64,000 nucleotides of DNA from Lactiplantibacillus xiangfangensis (GCF_001438845.1 NZ_JQCL01000080.1:1-64000); one strand, 5' to 3'; positions 52,797 to 61,334 are shown, counted from the stretch's first letter. Notes: a model not told the origin generated them from the letters alone. Numbers and translations: made by a program.

Positions 52797-53146
52797 CAAA
52801 AAAAACTCCTCTTTTAATAATACAATAATTTTAACATTATAATTCTAGCACTATTTGGGAGTACATAAAGCAATTAGTTGAAATAATTGGACGTAGTCAG
52901 AATAGTAATAATAACGGAGCTTGTTCTGGCCGTTCAGAAAGGTGGGTAACTGCATGATAAAAGACCCATGCACTGAAAGGACGGTGTCAACGGGACTGCT
53001 ATGTGGGCGGATGGCAAACTGGTTAAACTAAAGCGCCTCCGATTGATTTAGAGTGTAGGTGTCGAAGCCAACATTACTAAATCGAAAGGAGACGCTTGAA
53101 ATGGCGAATAAACTAAATAGTCTTGTACATATTTAATTCTTTTATA
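52797..53146. other. Intergenic region with possible gene remnant
   Basis: 350 bases, AT-rich on the left. Between 53029 and 53136 a near-complementary pair (GCGCCTCCGATTGATTTAG and CTAAATCGAAAGGAGACGC) leads to AAAGGAG and a start codon at 53101 whose frame stops after 11 codons (MANKLNSLVHI). This looks like the 5' end of a lost gene, possibly a transposase, but I cannot name it. Confidence 0.4.
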
Positions 53147-53776
53147 CTAAAGATCAGAGCTTAATTTAGCGTCTGCATCACTAAAATGACTTGAAAAAGT
53201 AGCGTAGTTTCCACTAGGATTTTCTACGATATTGACAAGGTCCTTGGTATCTTTAACAACATTTTTGGCTTTTGATAGTTTATCAGTATTTTTACTGGTT
53301 ACATTTTGTTTCAATTCTTTGTAAGTAGATTCTAAGCTGTTCAATTTTGAATCTAATTTATCGATCGTACCATTTGATGTATACAGGTCAGATTGGGCAT
53401 TGAGGGCCTTGTTAAAATCAGTGTAATTTTGTCCATCAATCGTAATACCACCATCGTCCCAAATGGCAGCGTGCCAAACCTTGGTTAATTTATTACCGAC
53501 TTTTTCTGCTCTGGTGCCGGTTTCGTAGGCGTAGTAACTAATGTTTGAATAGTTGTCAGCAAAAGCTTTTTCTTTCGCTTTTTTAATTTGCGCTTGGCGA
53601 ACTTGCTCTTGGTGAACTTGATAAGTGTGCCCGAAATAGCCGCCAATTCCCAAAATTAGCCCAACGACCATGATAATAGATGACATTTGCTTCTTATTTC
53701 CTTTGGCATAGTCAATGAAGAAAAAGATGGCGCCAACAACTAAAATAATAATTCCAATGATACTAAGTATTAACAT
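53147..53776 (-). CDS. Membrane protein with extracytoplasmic helical domain, hypothetical
   Basis: 209 residues from ATG 53776 (MLILSIIGIII), with GGAGGAG 6 bases upstream. Two membrane helices (about 2-22 and 33-52) are followed by a soluble part that includes a helical hairpin (LDSKLNSLESTYKELKQNVTSK). AYETGTRAEKVGNKLTKVWHAAIWDDGG is the most distinctive segment. AT-rich compared with the housekeeping genes. Function unknown. Confidence 0.6.
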   Translation of the reverse strand: MLILSIIGIIILVVGAIFFFIDYAKGNKKQMSSIIMVVGLILGIGGYFGHTYQVHQEQVRQAQIKKAKEKAFADNYSNISYYAYETGTRAEKVGNKLTKVWHAAIWDDGGITIDGQNYTDFNKALNAQSDLYTSNGTIDKLDSKLNSLESTYKELKQNVTSKNTDKLSKAKNVVKDTKDLVNIVENPSGNYATFSSHFSDADAKLSSDL

Positions 53777-54105
53777 AAGATACTCCTCCAAAATTTTCAG
53801 CTTTTAGTGACATCAGTATTGTTGGTCAAAAACATGTTTAATCTAGTCATATGTAAAATGCTAATTTGGGAAAGTTCATAAGTCCTAGGTGAATTAAAAT
53901 GGAAAGAGAATAACTAATGTATATTAATACACATTAAAATGATTATGTAATCCGGTCAATTGTGCTTTTCAGGCTTTTGATTAATAATCTGTGCATTTCT
54001 ATTAGGGATAACTCTTTTATAATTAAAATGTATTTATATGCGGTTTGAAACGGACATTTGCAAAATAATCACCAATTAGTTCACCAATAATGTCTTTCTA
54101 ATGCA
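53777..54105. other. AT-rich intergenic region
   Basis: About 330 AT-rich bases with no gene, repeat or clear promoter. Its composition matches the low-GC accessory stretch from about 53 to 58 kb. Confidence 0.4.
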
Positions 54106-54142
54106 AAAAGAATCCCACCAAAAGTTGATTTAGTGGGATTCT
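54106..54142 (-). terminator. Terminator at the left edge of the AbiH region (minus strand)
   Basis: AATCCCACCAAA-AGTTGA-TTTAGTGGGATT (54111-54140), with T-rich minus-strand tail. It is closely related to the hairpin at 57945-57974. Confidence 0.8.
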
Positions 54143-54192
54143 TTAAGTTCTGGAGCCTGAATGTATCAACGACTTGAGATATGTGAAAACTG

Positions 54193-54556
54193 CTAGGGCT
54201 TTAGGCCACGTTCAAGTCGTGATTGAGTCTGCTTTTCGCCAGAAGTCTTCATGTAGTCCGGTGTACTCTGCAGTGCTTGTAGGTCCGACATACCTTCATG
54301 TTCCACTCTATACGCAGCAGGGGATTCACCATACTTGTTAACGAAACCGGATAAATTTTTTTCATCCATTGAAATACCAGATGTTTTAGTTGAAGATCCG
54401 TTTTCAGCGGCTTTCTGTGAACTTGCCACCGCAGCCGAATCCACAGAGTAGCTGCTGGATTTAGCAGACGTTGAGCGTGAGTTAGAGGAGCTAGCAATTG
54501 CGATACTTTGCGAACTTGCTTTACTTTCAGAAATGGTTTTGGCTACACTTGGGATT
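54193..54556 (-). pseudogene. C-terminal remnant of a secreted or lipoprotein-type gene
   Basis: An open frame of about 120 codons runs leftward from just inside the 3' end of the AbiH gene (TAG stop at about 54557). It has no good start: the first ATG/GTG choices (54444 GTG) lack a ribosome binding site. The encoded sequence is Ser-rich (SIAIASSSNSRSTSAKSSS) and then GFVNKYGESPAAYRVEHEGMS...TPDYMKTSGE, which resembles the tail of small exported lactobacillus proteins. Probably the end of a gene whose front was replaced when the AbiH gene arrived; a programmed or sequencing frameshift fusion is possible. Confidence 0.45.
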
Positions 54557-55904
54557 TTGTATACCTATCCGTTTCTTCAATATTCAAAATTTTAATTCTT
54601 TGTTCAAGCAGTAACCGGTGCATTAAATTAGTACCGTGTTCACTTACTTGAAGTGAATTGCCATATTGATTAATAAGCTTTGCTACCGGTGCAACTTGTT
54701 CAGTTTGGATTTGTTGATTCTGTATTTTTTTAAGATCTAATGTGTTTATAAATCCAGGTTGTACAGCATTACCATGTAAAGCGTAGTAAAAGGTTAATTT
54801 GAGATTACTATCATATAAGTTATAAGAATCAAAAATACTATAAAAATAATCATAGTCGCTAGTGTTGAGTGAATGCCCAAAGAAAATAATTTCATTCACG
54901 TTCTTAGGTAATGAAATACGTGCTGAATCTGGGTAAAGAGTTTGATTTAGTAACCCGCGGTATGTTTTTGTTAGCTGGAAGCTGCCAAATTCAGTAGAAA
55001 TGTTTTTTCCTTGAACAGTACTATTAATTCCGAAGATTATGTTTCTATACTCTAACGATCCATGTGGGTGTATGGTCGGAATATGTTCATTAAAATTAGT
55101 ATAATTAAAATTTAGAACTGTTGTCGTGAAAGAATCGGTCGGCAACACATTATGCATTATTTCTTTTTTATGATTGCTTGGATAGTCTGATGTACCAGTT
55201 GCAGGGTGTTCTAATAAGTATTCTTGAAATCGTTCCTCGATTCTGTTAACAGAATCGAGAAGCACCTGATGAAGCATATCAATATGAAAATCTTTTTTTT
55301 GAGTATGTTCGTCACCTATTTTGGAGGTATCAAGTTGTTCTATCAGATTGATTCGGGTGCTTGAATTTGAATTTTGAAGCACGGTTAATGCTTTTACAGT
55401 GGATGCGAATTTTTGATGAAATTGAGTTTCTGATGCATTATCAAGTGAGCTCGAACAAAGCGCAATAACTGATTCAATATCTGACCAATTAACTTGCTTC
55501 TTGTTTAAATTTTGAGAAATATTTGGTATTGATGAAATTAAATCTGGATATAAAAATATTAAGTCTAAAAGACTAAAATTATTAGAATTAAAAACCGGAC
55601 TGAATTTGCTAAAGAAAGCTTCAATTTCTGTATTTAGATTTTTTGATGCAAGGGTTTTTAACACATCAAATGGTGGGGAGTCTTGCTCAATTGTTATTCC
55701 AAAACTGTGTTTGCCATCATAAGCATCATAAAAAAAGTTAACTACTTTAAGTAGCAATTGATAAATGTTGTCTCGAATAGTTGTACCATCTTCTAAAAAC
55801 AAAGGTGTATATCTATCTCTGAAGAAATCAGAATATGAGTAAGGATAGCCTTGATATAGATCACTACCGTTTCCTAACACTAATAGTTTGTTTGAATTTG
55901 ACAT
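54543..55904 (-). CDS. AbiH-family phage abortive-infection protein
   Basis: 453 residues from ATG 55904 with TAAGGAGCG upstream. The AbiH signature is at both ends: LLVLGNGSDLYQGYPYSYSDFF near the N terminus and VNEIIFFGHSLNTSDYDYFYSIFD near 330-350, with NFNYTNFNEHIPTIHPHGSL between. AbiH proteins block phage growth in lactococci; their mechanism is not settled. AT-rich with rare codons compared with neighbours, suggesting transfer. Single gene with its own promoter at 55939-55966. Confidence 0.85.
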   Translation of the reverse strand: MSNSNKLLVLGNGSDLYQGYPYSYSDFFRDRYTPLFLEDGTTIRDNIYQLLLKVVNFFYDAYDGKHSFGITIEQDSPPFDVLKTLASKNLNTEIEAFFSKFSPVFNSNNFSLLDLIFLYPDLISSIPNISQNLNKKQVNWSDIESVIALCSSSLDNASETQFHQKFASTVKALTVLQNSNSSTRINLIEQLDTSKIGDEHTQKKDFHIDMLHQVLLDSVNRIEERFQEYLLEHPATGTSDYPSNHKKEIMHNVLPTDSFTTTVLNFNYTNFNEHIPTIHPHGSLEYRNIIFGINSTVQGKNISTEFGSFQLTKTYRGLLNQTLYPDSARISLPKNVNEIIFFGHSLNTSDYDYFYSIFDSYNLYDSNLKLTFYYALHGNAVQPGFINTLDLKKIQNQQIQTEQVAPVAKLINQYGNSLQVSEHGTNLMHRLLLEQRIKILNIEETDRYTKSQV

Positions 55905-55938
55905 TTTTCGCTCCTTAAAATAGTGATTCCATTACCTT

Positions 55939-55966
55939 AGTATACGAAACAATCAGAGACTGTCGA
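55939..55966 (-). promoter_or_regulatory. Promoter of the abiH gene
   Basis: On the minus strand TCGACA (-35), 16-base spacer and TATACT (-10), about 35 bases before the start codon. Confidence 0.6.
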
Positions 55967-55984
55967 GAAAAATGATAAAAATGA

Positions 55985-56209
55985 TATAGCATAGGGTGCC
56001 TGTGGATAACGACATGCACTAGAGATTTATCAATTCATGAAGAGCTACAGGGTCTGATTAATCGATTGATTAAAGTATCAACACAATTGATCACCTTGGT
56101 AGGCAATCTGATTCAAACCAAGCCAACGTGTTTCATTAATGATAGTAAAATTGCTTTGATAAGCCGAGCGGTTACACTATTCATTTCGGCAGACAAACCG
56201 GTTATATAG
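55985..56209 (+). pseudogene. Possible remnant of a small helical protein gene
   Basis: A frame open from a TGA at 55982 to TAG at 56207 encodes RDLSIHEELQGLINRLIKV followed by STQLITLVGNLIQTK. The heptad-like pattern looks protein-like, but there is no start codon with a ribosome binding site, so it is at best a degraded gene. The rest of the 490-base gap between the abiH and 56395 genes holds only promoters. Confidence 0.25.
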
Positions 56210-56394
56210 TCAATGGGATATAAATATTCAATGTACAGTCATGGCTTAGCAATGACAAACATATGTCATTACCTAAAAACGAAATGTAAGTGATAATTGT
56301 ACTATCGAATAGTTCCAAAGAGCGAAAATCGTTGCGATTATGTGATGGCTTTTTGTTATGATAATGAGTGATTAATATTTTGGAGGAATTATCG

Positions 56395-57027
56395 ATGAGC
56401 AAATCGGAATTGATTCAATATTTGTATAATGAAATAAATAGACAGAATACTTGGTATATGTGGACTGTTGGAATCCTAATTACTCTGTTAATTGCTTTTA
56501 CCGGTCTATTGGGATTTTTTCAGTGGAAACTATCGAGTAAGCAAATTGAAAATTTGAGTTTGAAAATTCAAGATCAACTAGCTGATAAATACAATCTTGA
56601 CAGCATTCACAAGTTTATATATTTAGAAATGCAAAATGAGGCTACACTGGTTTATCTTTTTAGTGACTTGTGTAGGCAAATGAAAAATAATTTTGTACTG
56701 AGAGATATAGCATCATATGCATTTAGCATGGAAAGATTGCTGATTATTGCGAGTACAAGAGAGAAAATTAGCAGAAATGAATTTATAAGTGTAACAAATA
56801 CAGTCTCTTCATACACTAGCTTAGCTAACAAAGTAGTTGAAAATAATGCGATTGCAATTAGTCAAAGCGAATGGGTAAGCTTTGATGACAGTATTGATTT
56901 GGTGATAAAGGCACTTACAGATGGTAGCTTGCAGTTAGAGCAAGTGGAATCTAAAACGCTTAAACAGCAAGCAGATGGTCTTGTAAAATTAAAATCAAAT
57001 ATTGTAAAGCACGTTCAAAATATTTAG
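56395..57027 (+). CDS. Single-pass membrane protein, hypothetical
   Basis: 210 residues from ATG 56395 (MSKSELIQYLYNEI), with GGAGGA 8 bases upstream. One membrane helix (about 18-40) is followed by a cytoplasmic helical domain with no recognisable motif. Low GC like abiH. Neighbour of the AbiH gene; any defence role is a guess from position only. Confidence 0.6.
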   Translation: MSKSELIQYLYNEINRQNTWYMWTVGILITLLIAFTGLLGFFQWKLSSKQIENLSLKIQDQLADKYNLDSIHKFIYLEMQNEATLVYLFSDLCRQMKNNFVLRDIASYAFSMERLLIIASTREKISRNEFISVTNTVSSYTSLANKVVENNAIAISQSEWVSFDDSIDLVIKALTDGSLQLEQVESKTLKQQADGLVKLKSNIVKHVQNI

Positions 57028-57215
57028 AAATTTTTTGATGAATAAAAAGTGATGTACGGTGACATGTGATGGGAAATTGGGGTGTACTGGTAGAGAGCTA
57101 CGTAATTACGATATACATGACTAAGGTAGTTGTTGATCTATAAAGAAAGTACGAATTATGGTGGTCGACTCTTGATAGCTACAGTATTAAAGCTGTTAAA
57201 TGGAATATGACAAAT

Positions 57216-57242
57216 AGAAAAAGTGTCAAACAAGTCACTTTT
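57216..57242. terminator. Terminator-like hairpin between convergent genes
   Basis: AAAAAGTG and CACTTTTT around TCAAACAAGT; usable in both directions. Confidence 0.55.
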
Positions 57243-57286
57243 TCTCAGACTTTAACACTTGTCTGATGCGGGGACTATTAAAAATG

Positions 57287-57736
57287 TTAATTATTATGAT
57301 TGGGACAATAAATCTGGATCAGTGATAAGATAATGATAAAGGCCGTCCATGCTATTACTATTTCAGACAAGGATGGGAGCGTATAGTTACCAAATATTTT
57401 CTTTCCAAATATGAATGCAGCAAAGGTAGTAGCAAAAGTAATATGCAAAGATAGAGATGAAATAGGACTGCGAAAGTTATCAAATATTAAAACGATTTTT
57501 TCATCAGGATACAATGACTTTAGTGATTTATAGTTATCTCTTAGGAATGATAAAAAATAGAAAATAGTTAAAGAAAATAAGCCAAAGCTAATTAGAAAGC
57601 TAGTAAAAGAATCGATTTTAAGTGTAATTATTTGAGTATAAACATTGATTAAGAACAAGGATGATATACCTAATGTTGCGATGGATATAGTCGTATAGAC
57701 TAAAATGATTAGTAAACCAAACCCTAATTTTTTCAA
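57287..57736 (-). CDS. Polytopic membrane protein, hypothetical
   Basis: About 149 residues from TTG 57736 (MKKLGFGLLIIL), which follows AAAGGACGG; a longer version from TTG 57778 is possible. Four hydrophobic helices (about 3-30, 38-62, 88-108, 117-138). No motif. Low GC, part of the accessory stretch ending at tRNA-Arg. Confidence 0.55.
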   Translation of the reverse strand: MKKLGFGLLIILVYTTISIATLGISSLFLINVYTQIITLKIDSFTSFLISFGLFSLTIFYFLSFLRDNYKSLKSLYPDEKIVLIFDNFRSPISSLSLHITFATTFAAFIFGKKIFGNYTLPSLSEIVIAWTAFIIILSLIQIYCPNHNN

Positions 57737-57940
57737 TTTTAGAATCCGTCCTTTTTTGTTAATATTTATCGAATACAATTCAAGATGATTATATGAACTA
57801 CTTTTTGGAAAGGTTATATATTACTCAGAACTAGTTAAGAGAGTATTTTATGAAAACCTGTCCATACGCAGAAATCCGTTGGGTCAAAAAAAAGGACCAA
57901 TCATTTCGCCAACCTGTCCATTTATCTCGAAAACTAAAAC

Positions 57941-57976
57941 AGGAAATCCCGCTAAACGTTGATTTAGCGGGATTCC
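57941..57976 (-). terminator. Terminator downstream of tRNA-Arg (minus strand)
   Basis: AATCCCGCTAAA-CGTTGA-TTTAGCGGGATT (57945-57974). It is the near-identical partner of the hairpin at 54111-54140. Confidence 0.75.
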
Positions 57977-58010
57977 TTAATTTCCGAACGGTGACTAATA
58001 CACCCATATA

Positions 58011-58084
58011 TGTCACGTGTGAGACTTGAACTCACAACCCTCCGCTTAGAAGGCGGATGCTCTATCCAGTTGAGCTAACATGAC
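58011..58084 (-). tRNA. tRNA-Arg (anticodon TCT)
   Basis: 74 bases on the minus strand. The acceptor pairs GTCATGT/ACGTGAC with discriminator A. The anticodon stem CCGC/GCGG encloses the loop CTTCTAA, giving anticodon TCT for AGA/AGG codons. The T arm TGTGAGTTCAAGTCTCACA is intact, and no CCA is encoded. Its 3' end faces the low-GC accessory genes, the usual geometry for an integration site, although no integrase or attachment repeat is seen. Confidence 0.97.
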
Positions 58085-58128
58085 AACAACAAGATTTATT
58101 ATAGATAAGAACGGGGGTGGTGTCAATC

Positions 58129-58695
58129 TTATTTAGCGTCTAAGTAGCGCTGGCTCAACTCCCGTAAGTCCTCTTTAAATTTATCTGTATCACAACCGGT
58201 CAGTGCAACGTACATATAAAGATCGATATACAAGCGATTGCCTTTTTGTGAAACGGCCCGATCCAGCTTCCTTACTTTAGGGTCCCAATTTTCCCGTGGT
58301 GCGACCAGCTCAATAATTAAAATATCTTCATTATTACTAAGGCGTTGAATATTGCGCCACGGGATGCGTCTGAAATTACGGGTAACCATCGGGGTCGCAA
58401 TGCCTTCCGCATTCACGTTTAAAACTTGGCAATGGCCCTGAAAGAATCGAACCAACATCTGATAGGCAGCAAATAAACCACCGAACCCGAAGAGGCCAAT
58501 GCTCAGCCATCCAATAATGTCATTTTCCAGAACGGAGACGTCACCGTAGCGAAAACTATGAAACGCTGTACTGAGCAGCGGCGCGCCCCACGAGTCGGTG
58601 AGTGAATCAATCGCAAACCACGCAAAACCGGCGGCAATTAATAAAATCAAAATGGTACGGTAGGGGGTGACACGATAAATTAGTGGCCGGGACAT
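58129..58695 (-). CDS. Membrane protein of the YcxB/STM3941-like type, hypothetical
   Basis: 188 residues starting MSRPLIYRVTPYRTILILLI, with GGAGGTCCC upstream. Two membrane helices (about 13-32 and 62-84) are followed by a soluble beta-rich part (VNAEGIATPMVTRNFRRIPWRNIQRL) like the PH-like domains of small membrane proteins. Function unknown. Convergent with no gene; tRNA-Arg lies 44 bases beyond its stop. Confidence 0.65.
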   Translation of the reverse strand: MSRPLIYRVTPYRTILILLIAAGFAWFAIDSLTDSWGAPLLSTAFHSFRYGDVSVLENDIIGWLSIGLFGFGGLFAAYQMLVRFFQGHCQVLNVNAEGIATPMVTRNFRRIPWRNIQRLSNNEDILIIELVAPRENWDPKVRKLDRAVSQKGNRLYIDLYMYVALTGCDTDKFKEDLRELSQRYLDAK

Positions 58696-58873
58696 ATTGG
58701 GACCTCCAGAAAATTATAGTGATAGATAAAATAGGCACTTATATGATTAACACACTGTTATTGTTTAAGAAAGTTTAAAGAAGAAGGTAAAAATGCTTAA
58801 ACTCAAACTTTTTTCTTGAAATATGTTTGTAACAAAACGATAATATAAACGTAACAGGGAAGGGGAATCACTT

Positions 58874-58999
58874 ATGGGTCCAGTATTAGCAATTATCTTA
58901 ATTTTAGCCATCGCGGGTGGCGTTCAGTACTACTCTAATTTTGTCACAAAAGAGAACGCGGCAAGCAAACATTTCACTGCGTCCCGTAATAACCGTTAG
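58874..58999 (+). CDS. Small membrane protein (41 residues), hypothetical
   Basis: MGPVLAIILILAIAGGVQYY, then a short charged tail ending FTASRNNR. ATG 58874 is preceded by GAAGGGGA, and an AT-rich promoter-like TAATAT lies upstream at about 58841. One membrane helix and a basic end; its clear ribosome binding site and terminator support that it is real. Confidence 0.6.
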   Translation: MGPVLAIILILAIAGGVQYYSNFVTKENAASKHFTASRNNR

Positions 59000-59053
59000 G
59001 CCTACGGGAGATTCTTTTATCAACGCACACATGTGCTTATACAATCAAACTAT

Positions 59054-59092
59054 TAAAAAAGAACTGATCAGCAATTGATCAGTTCTTTTTTA
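59054..59092. terminator. Bidirectional terminator between two small genes
   Basis: AAAAAAGAACTGATCA and TGATCAGTTCTTTTTT form a 16-bp stem with the loop GCAAT. Confidence 0.9.
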
Positions 59093-59093
59093 A

Positions 59094-59249
59094 TTACTTG
59101 ATTTTTGGAGTATGTTCGATGGTTTCAGTCTTACCAGCGGCCCAACGTTGGATCGCTGCAGTTTGCTTTTCGCGACGAATGCGCTTTTGCTTGTCAGCAA
59201 CTGGCCGACGTGAAGCCCAAGTGTTATATGGTTTTGCAACAACAGTCAT
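59094..59249 (-). CDS. Small basic protein (51 residues), hypothetical
   Basis: MTVVAKPYNTWASRRPVADK followed by a Lys/Arg helix (QKRIRREKQTAAIQRWA) and KTETIEHTPKIK. ATG 59249 has GGAGGGACAT upstream. A conserved-looking short lactobacillus protein of unknown function; basic enough to bind nucleic acid (inference). Confidence 0.6.
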   Translation of the reverse strand: MTVVAKPYNTWASRRPVADKQKRIRREKQTAAIQRWAAGKTETIEHTPKIK

Positions 59250-59570
59250 AAGAGTATGTCCCTCCTTTGATTAGTCCAATAACGACTATATTAAAACAAG
59301 TATAGCGTAAATTGCAACCGAATTTTACGGAAAAGGTGCCTTTCCCTGAAAAAATTGCATTTTCATTATACCTAATGCGACTGAAAGTTGTCAAGGTATT
59401 ATCCTTTACAGGAAATCTAATTTAGAGCCATTAAGCCGCAAATGATTAACCAAACTGAACGATTAATTACCGGTTATAGACGTTCACGGGTGAATTGTCT
59501 GCCATACGCGGATTGTTAGACACTTTTGGGAAATGATGCTATATTACTTTTAGAAAGTAGGGAAGCTATC
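59250..59570. other. Intergenic region between divergent genes
   Basis: 320 bases containing the promoters of the small basic protein and the TetR regulator; nothing else recognised. Confidence 0.4.
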
Positions 59571-60200
59571 ATGAGTCACGATGTTGACCCCCGTGTCGAT
59601 AAGACGCGTCGGCGTTTACGCCAAGCATTAATTACATTATTACAAACTGAAACCGTTGAAAATATTTCCGTCCAAAAATTAACGAGCACCGCTGCGGTCA
59701 CGCGGGGGACATTTTATCTTCATTATAAGGATAAACCCGCTTTTGTCGATCAGGCACTGGAAGACCTTGTCACGGAATTATTTGACCAGGCCGTCGTCAC
59801 GGTGGGTATCGGGGACATTATCACTAACCCGGTAGACCCCTTGCGCCGTGTTCAAGTCCTTTCCTTATCACGGGCACTAGGCTACATTGACCAGCACGCC
59901 GATGCGTTTAAGACGCTGCTGTTGGAACAACGCCAACTGGATGTTAACCTCCGGATCAATCAGCAACTAACGAAGTGGATGGAAAACTTCTACCACGATT
60001 TTGAAGACCAGTTCACCGACCTAGAAGTGCCGGTCAGTATTCAAATCGCGTACTACGTTTCCGCTACCGTTGGCCTGATTACGGATTGGCTCGCCAATGA
60101 CATGATTTACACGCCACGTTACTTAACTAAGTGCATCAAAAAGATGCATCATTTGATGACGGCGCGCAGCATTAGTTTTACAGATTTCTTTGTCCAATGA
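59571..60200 (+). CDS. TetR/AcrR-family transcriptional regulator
   Basis: 209 residues from ATG 59571 (MSHDVDPRVDKTRRRLRQA), with AGGGAAGC upstream. The N-terminal helix-turn-helix (NISVQKLTSTAAVTRGTFYLHYKDKPAFV) is followed by an all-helical ligand/dimerisation domain of the TetR_C type found in DhaS-like regulators. No target gene is adjacent on the same operon, so the regulated function is unknown. Confidence 0.9.
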   Translation: MSHDVDPRVDKTRRRLRQALITLLQTETVENISVQKLTSTAAVTRGTFYLHYKDKPAFVDQALEDLVTELFDQAVVTVGIGDIITNPVDPLRRVQVLSLSRALGYIDQHADAFKTLLLEQRQLDVNLRINQQLTKWMENFYHDFEDQFTDLEVPVSIQIAYYVSATVGLITDWLANDMIYTPRYLTKCIKKMHHLMTARSISFTDFFVQ

Positions 60201-60234
60201 AACTCTTACTTGACTATTGCAAAGAAATTTGATA

Positions 60235-60355
60235 ACATTTTCCTGTTGTATTTGTGGACTTCTACAGCTACAACCGCACGAGTTGAGTATTAAGTCCAGC
60301 TTACTGGCGCTTAACTTGGCGAGTCTAAGTGATTCATAATTTAAGGAGGTGCACA
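60235..60355 (+). ncRNA. L21 leader (rplU autoregulatory leader)
   Basis: The 5' region of rplU in Bacilli carries a conserved leader. Here the segment GGACTTCTACAGCTACAACCG, AGTATTAAGTCC and GCGCTTAACTTGGCGAGTC gives paired stems before AAGGAGG. The assignment rests on position and general pattern. Confidence 0.6.
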
Positions 60356-60358
60356 AAC

Positions 60359-60667
60359 GTGTACGCAATTATTGTAACTGGTGGTAAACAATATAAAGTT
60401 GAAGCAGGTCAAGCAATCTATGTTGAAAAACTTGATGCTGCAGCTGGTGACAAGGTTACTTTTGATCAAGTAGTCTTTGTCGGCGGCGACACAACCAAGA
60501 TTGGTACTCCTACTGTTGATGGTGCGACGGTTGAAGGTACTGTTGAAAAACAAGGCCGTGACCGTAAAGTGGTTACTTTCAAGTACAAGGCTAAAAAGGG
60601 CCAACATACTAAGAAGGGTCATCGCCAACCATATACTAAGGTAACGATCGACACAATTAATGCATAA
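60359..60667 (+). CDS. rplU: 50S ribosomal protein L21
   Basis: 102 residues from GTG 60359 ([18 protein letters not shown]), with AAGGAGG 9 bases upstream; the in-frame GTG 60329 lies in the leader. The C-terminal signature [26 protein letters not shown] is standard. First gene of the rplU-prp-rpmA operon. Confidence 0.96.
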   Translation: MYAIIVTGGKQYKVEAGQAIYVEKLDAAAGDKVTFDQVVFVGGDTTKIGTPTVDGATVEGTVEKQGRDRKVVTFKYKAKKGQHTKKGHRQPYTKVTIDTINA

Positions 60668-60688
60668 TTAAGAAAGTAGGCATTCTTC

Positions 60689-61024
60689 ATGATTCAGGCA
60701 ACCATTTCTCGTAATCACAACGGTCAGGTGATCGCTTTTAAATTAACGGGACATGCTGATTCAGGTGCTTATGGACAAGACATCGTCTGTGCGGCGGTTT
60801 CGGTGTTAGCAATTAGTACGATCAATGGGATCGAACAAGTTGCACACCTCAAACCCACGGTTCAGAGTGATGAGACTAACGGGGGCCTTTTAATTGCGGA
60901 TTTTACTAAGCTAGACTTAGGCAATCAACAATTACAAACGTTACTTGCGAGTTTCACACTTGGATTAAACGATGTTGAAGCGAATTATGGTGATTACATC
61001 CATGTTCGCGAACAAACACGATAA
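60689..61024 (+). CDS. prp: Ribosomal-processing cysteine protease Prp
   Basis: 111 residues from ATG 60689. The catalytic His and Cys are in LTGHADSGAYGQDIVCAAVS. Prp removes the N-terminal extension of ribosomal protein L27, encoded by the next gene, which carries the matching cleavage signal. It lies in its usual place between rplU and rpmA. Confidence 0.93.
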   Translation: MIQATISRNHNGQVIAFKLTGHADSGAYGQDIVCAAVSVLAISTINGIEQVAHLKPTVQSDETNGGLLIADFTKLDLGNQQLQTLLASFTLGLNDVEANYGDYIHVREQTR

Positions 61025-61048
61025 CCACATTCGGAGGTGGACTTTACT

Positions 61049-61327
61049 ATGTTAATGAACTTGCAATTCTTCAGTCACCATAAAGGTGGCGGTTCAACTG
61101 CCAACGGTCGTGATTCAGCTGGTCGGCGTTTAGGTGCCAAGCGTGCTGATGGCCAAACGGTTAAGAATGGTAACATTCTATATCGTCAACGCGGAACTCA
61201 TATTTACCCAGGTGTAAACGTTGGTCGCGGTGGTGACGATACGTTATTTGCAATGGCAGACGGTGTCGTTCGTTTTGAACGTAAAGGTCGCGACAAGCGC
61301 CAAGTCTCTGTTTACCCAGCAGAATAA
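61049..61327 (+). CDS. rpmA: 50S ribosomal protein L27 (with Prp-cleaved N-terminal extension)
   Basis: 92 residues from ATG 61049 ([15 protein letters not shown]), with GGAGGTGG 8 bases upstream. The leading MLMNLQFF is the Firmicutes-type extension cut by Prp after FF to expose SHHKGG, which reaches the peptidyl-transferase centre. The rest ([29 protein letters not shown]) is canonical L27. A terminator follows. Confidence 0.96.
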   Translation: MLMNLQFFSHHKGGGSTANGRDSAGRRLGAKRADGQTVKNGNILYRQRGTHIYPGVNVGRGGDDTLFAMADGVVRFERKGRDKRQVSVYPAE

Positions 61328-61334
61328 TTTTTTG

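Noticed and set aside
52797-58010. Prophage or integrative element in the AbiH region
   Set aside because: No integrase, portal, terminase, replication or conjugation gene and no tRNA 3'-end repeat were seen; the region is only low-GC with a defence gene.
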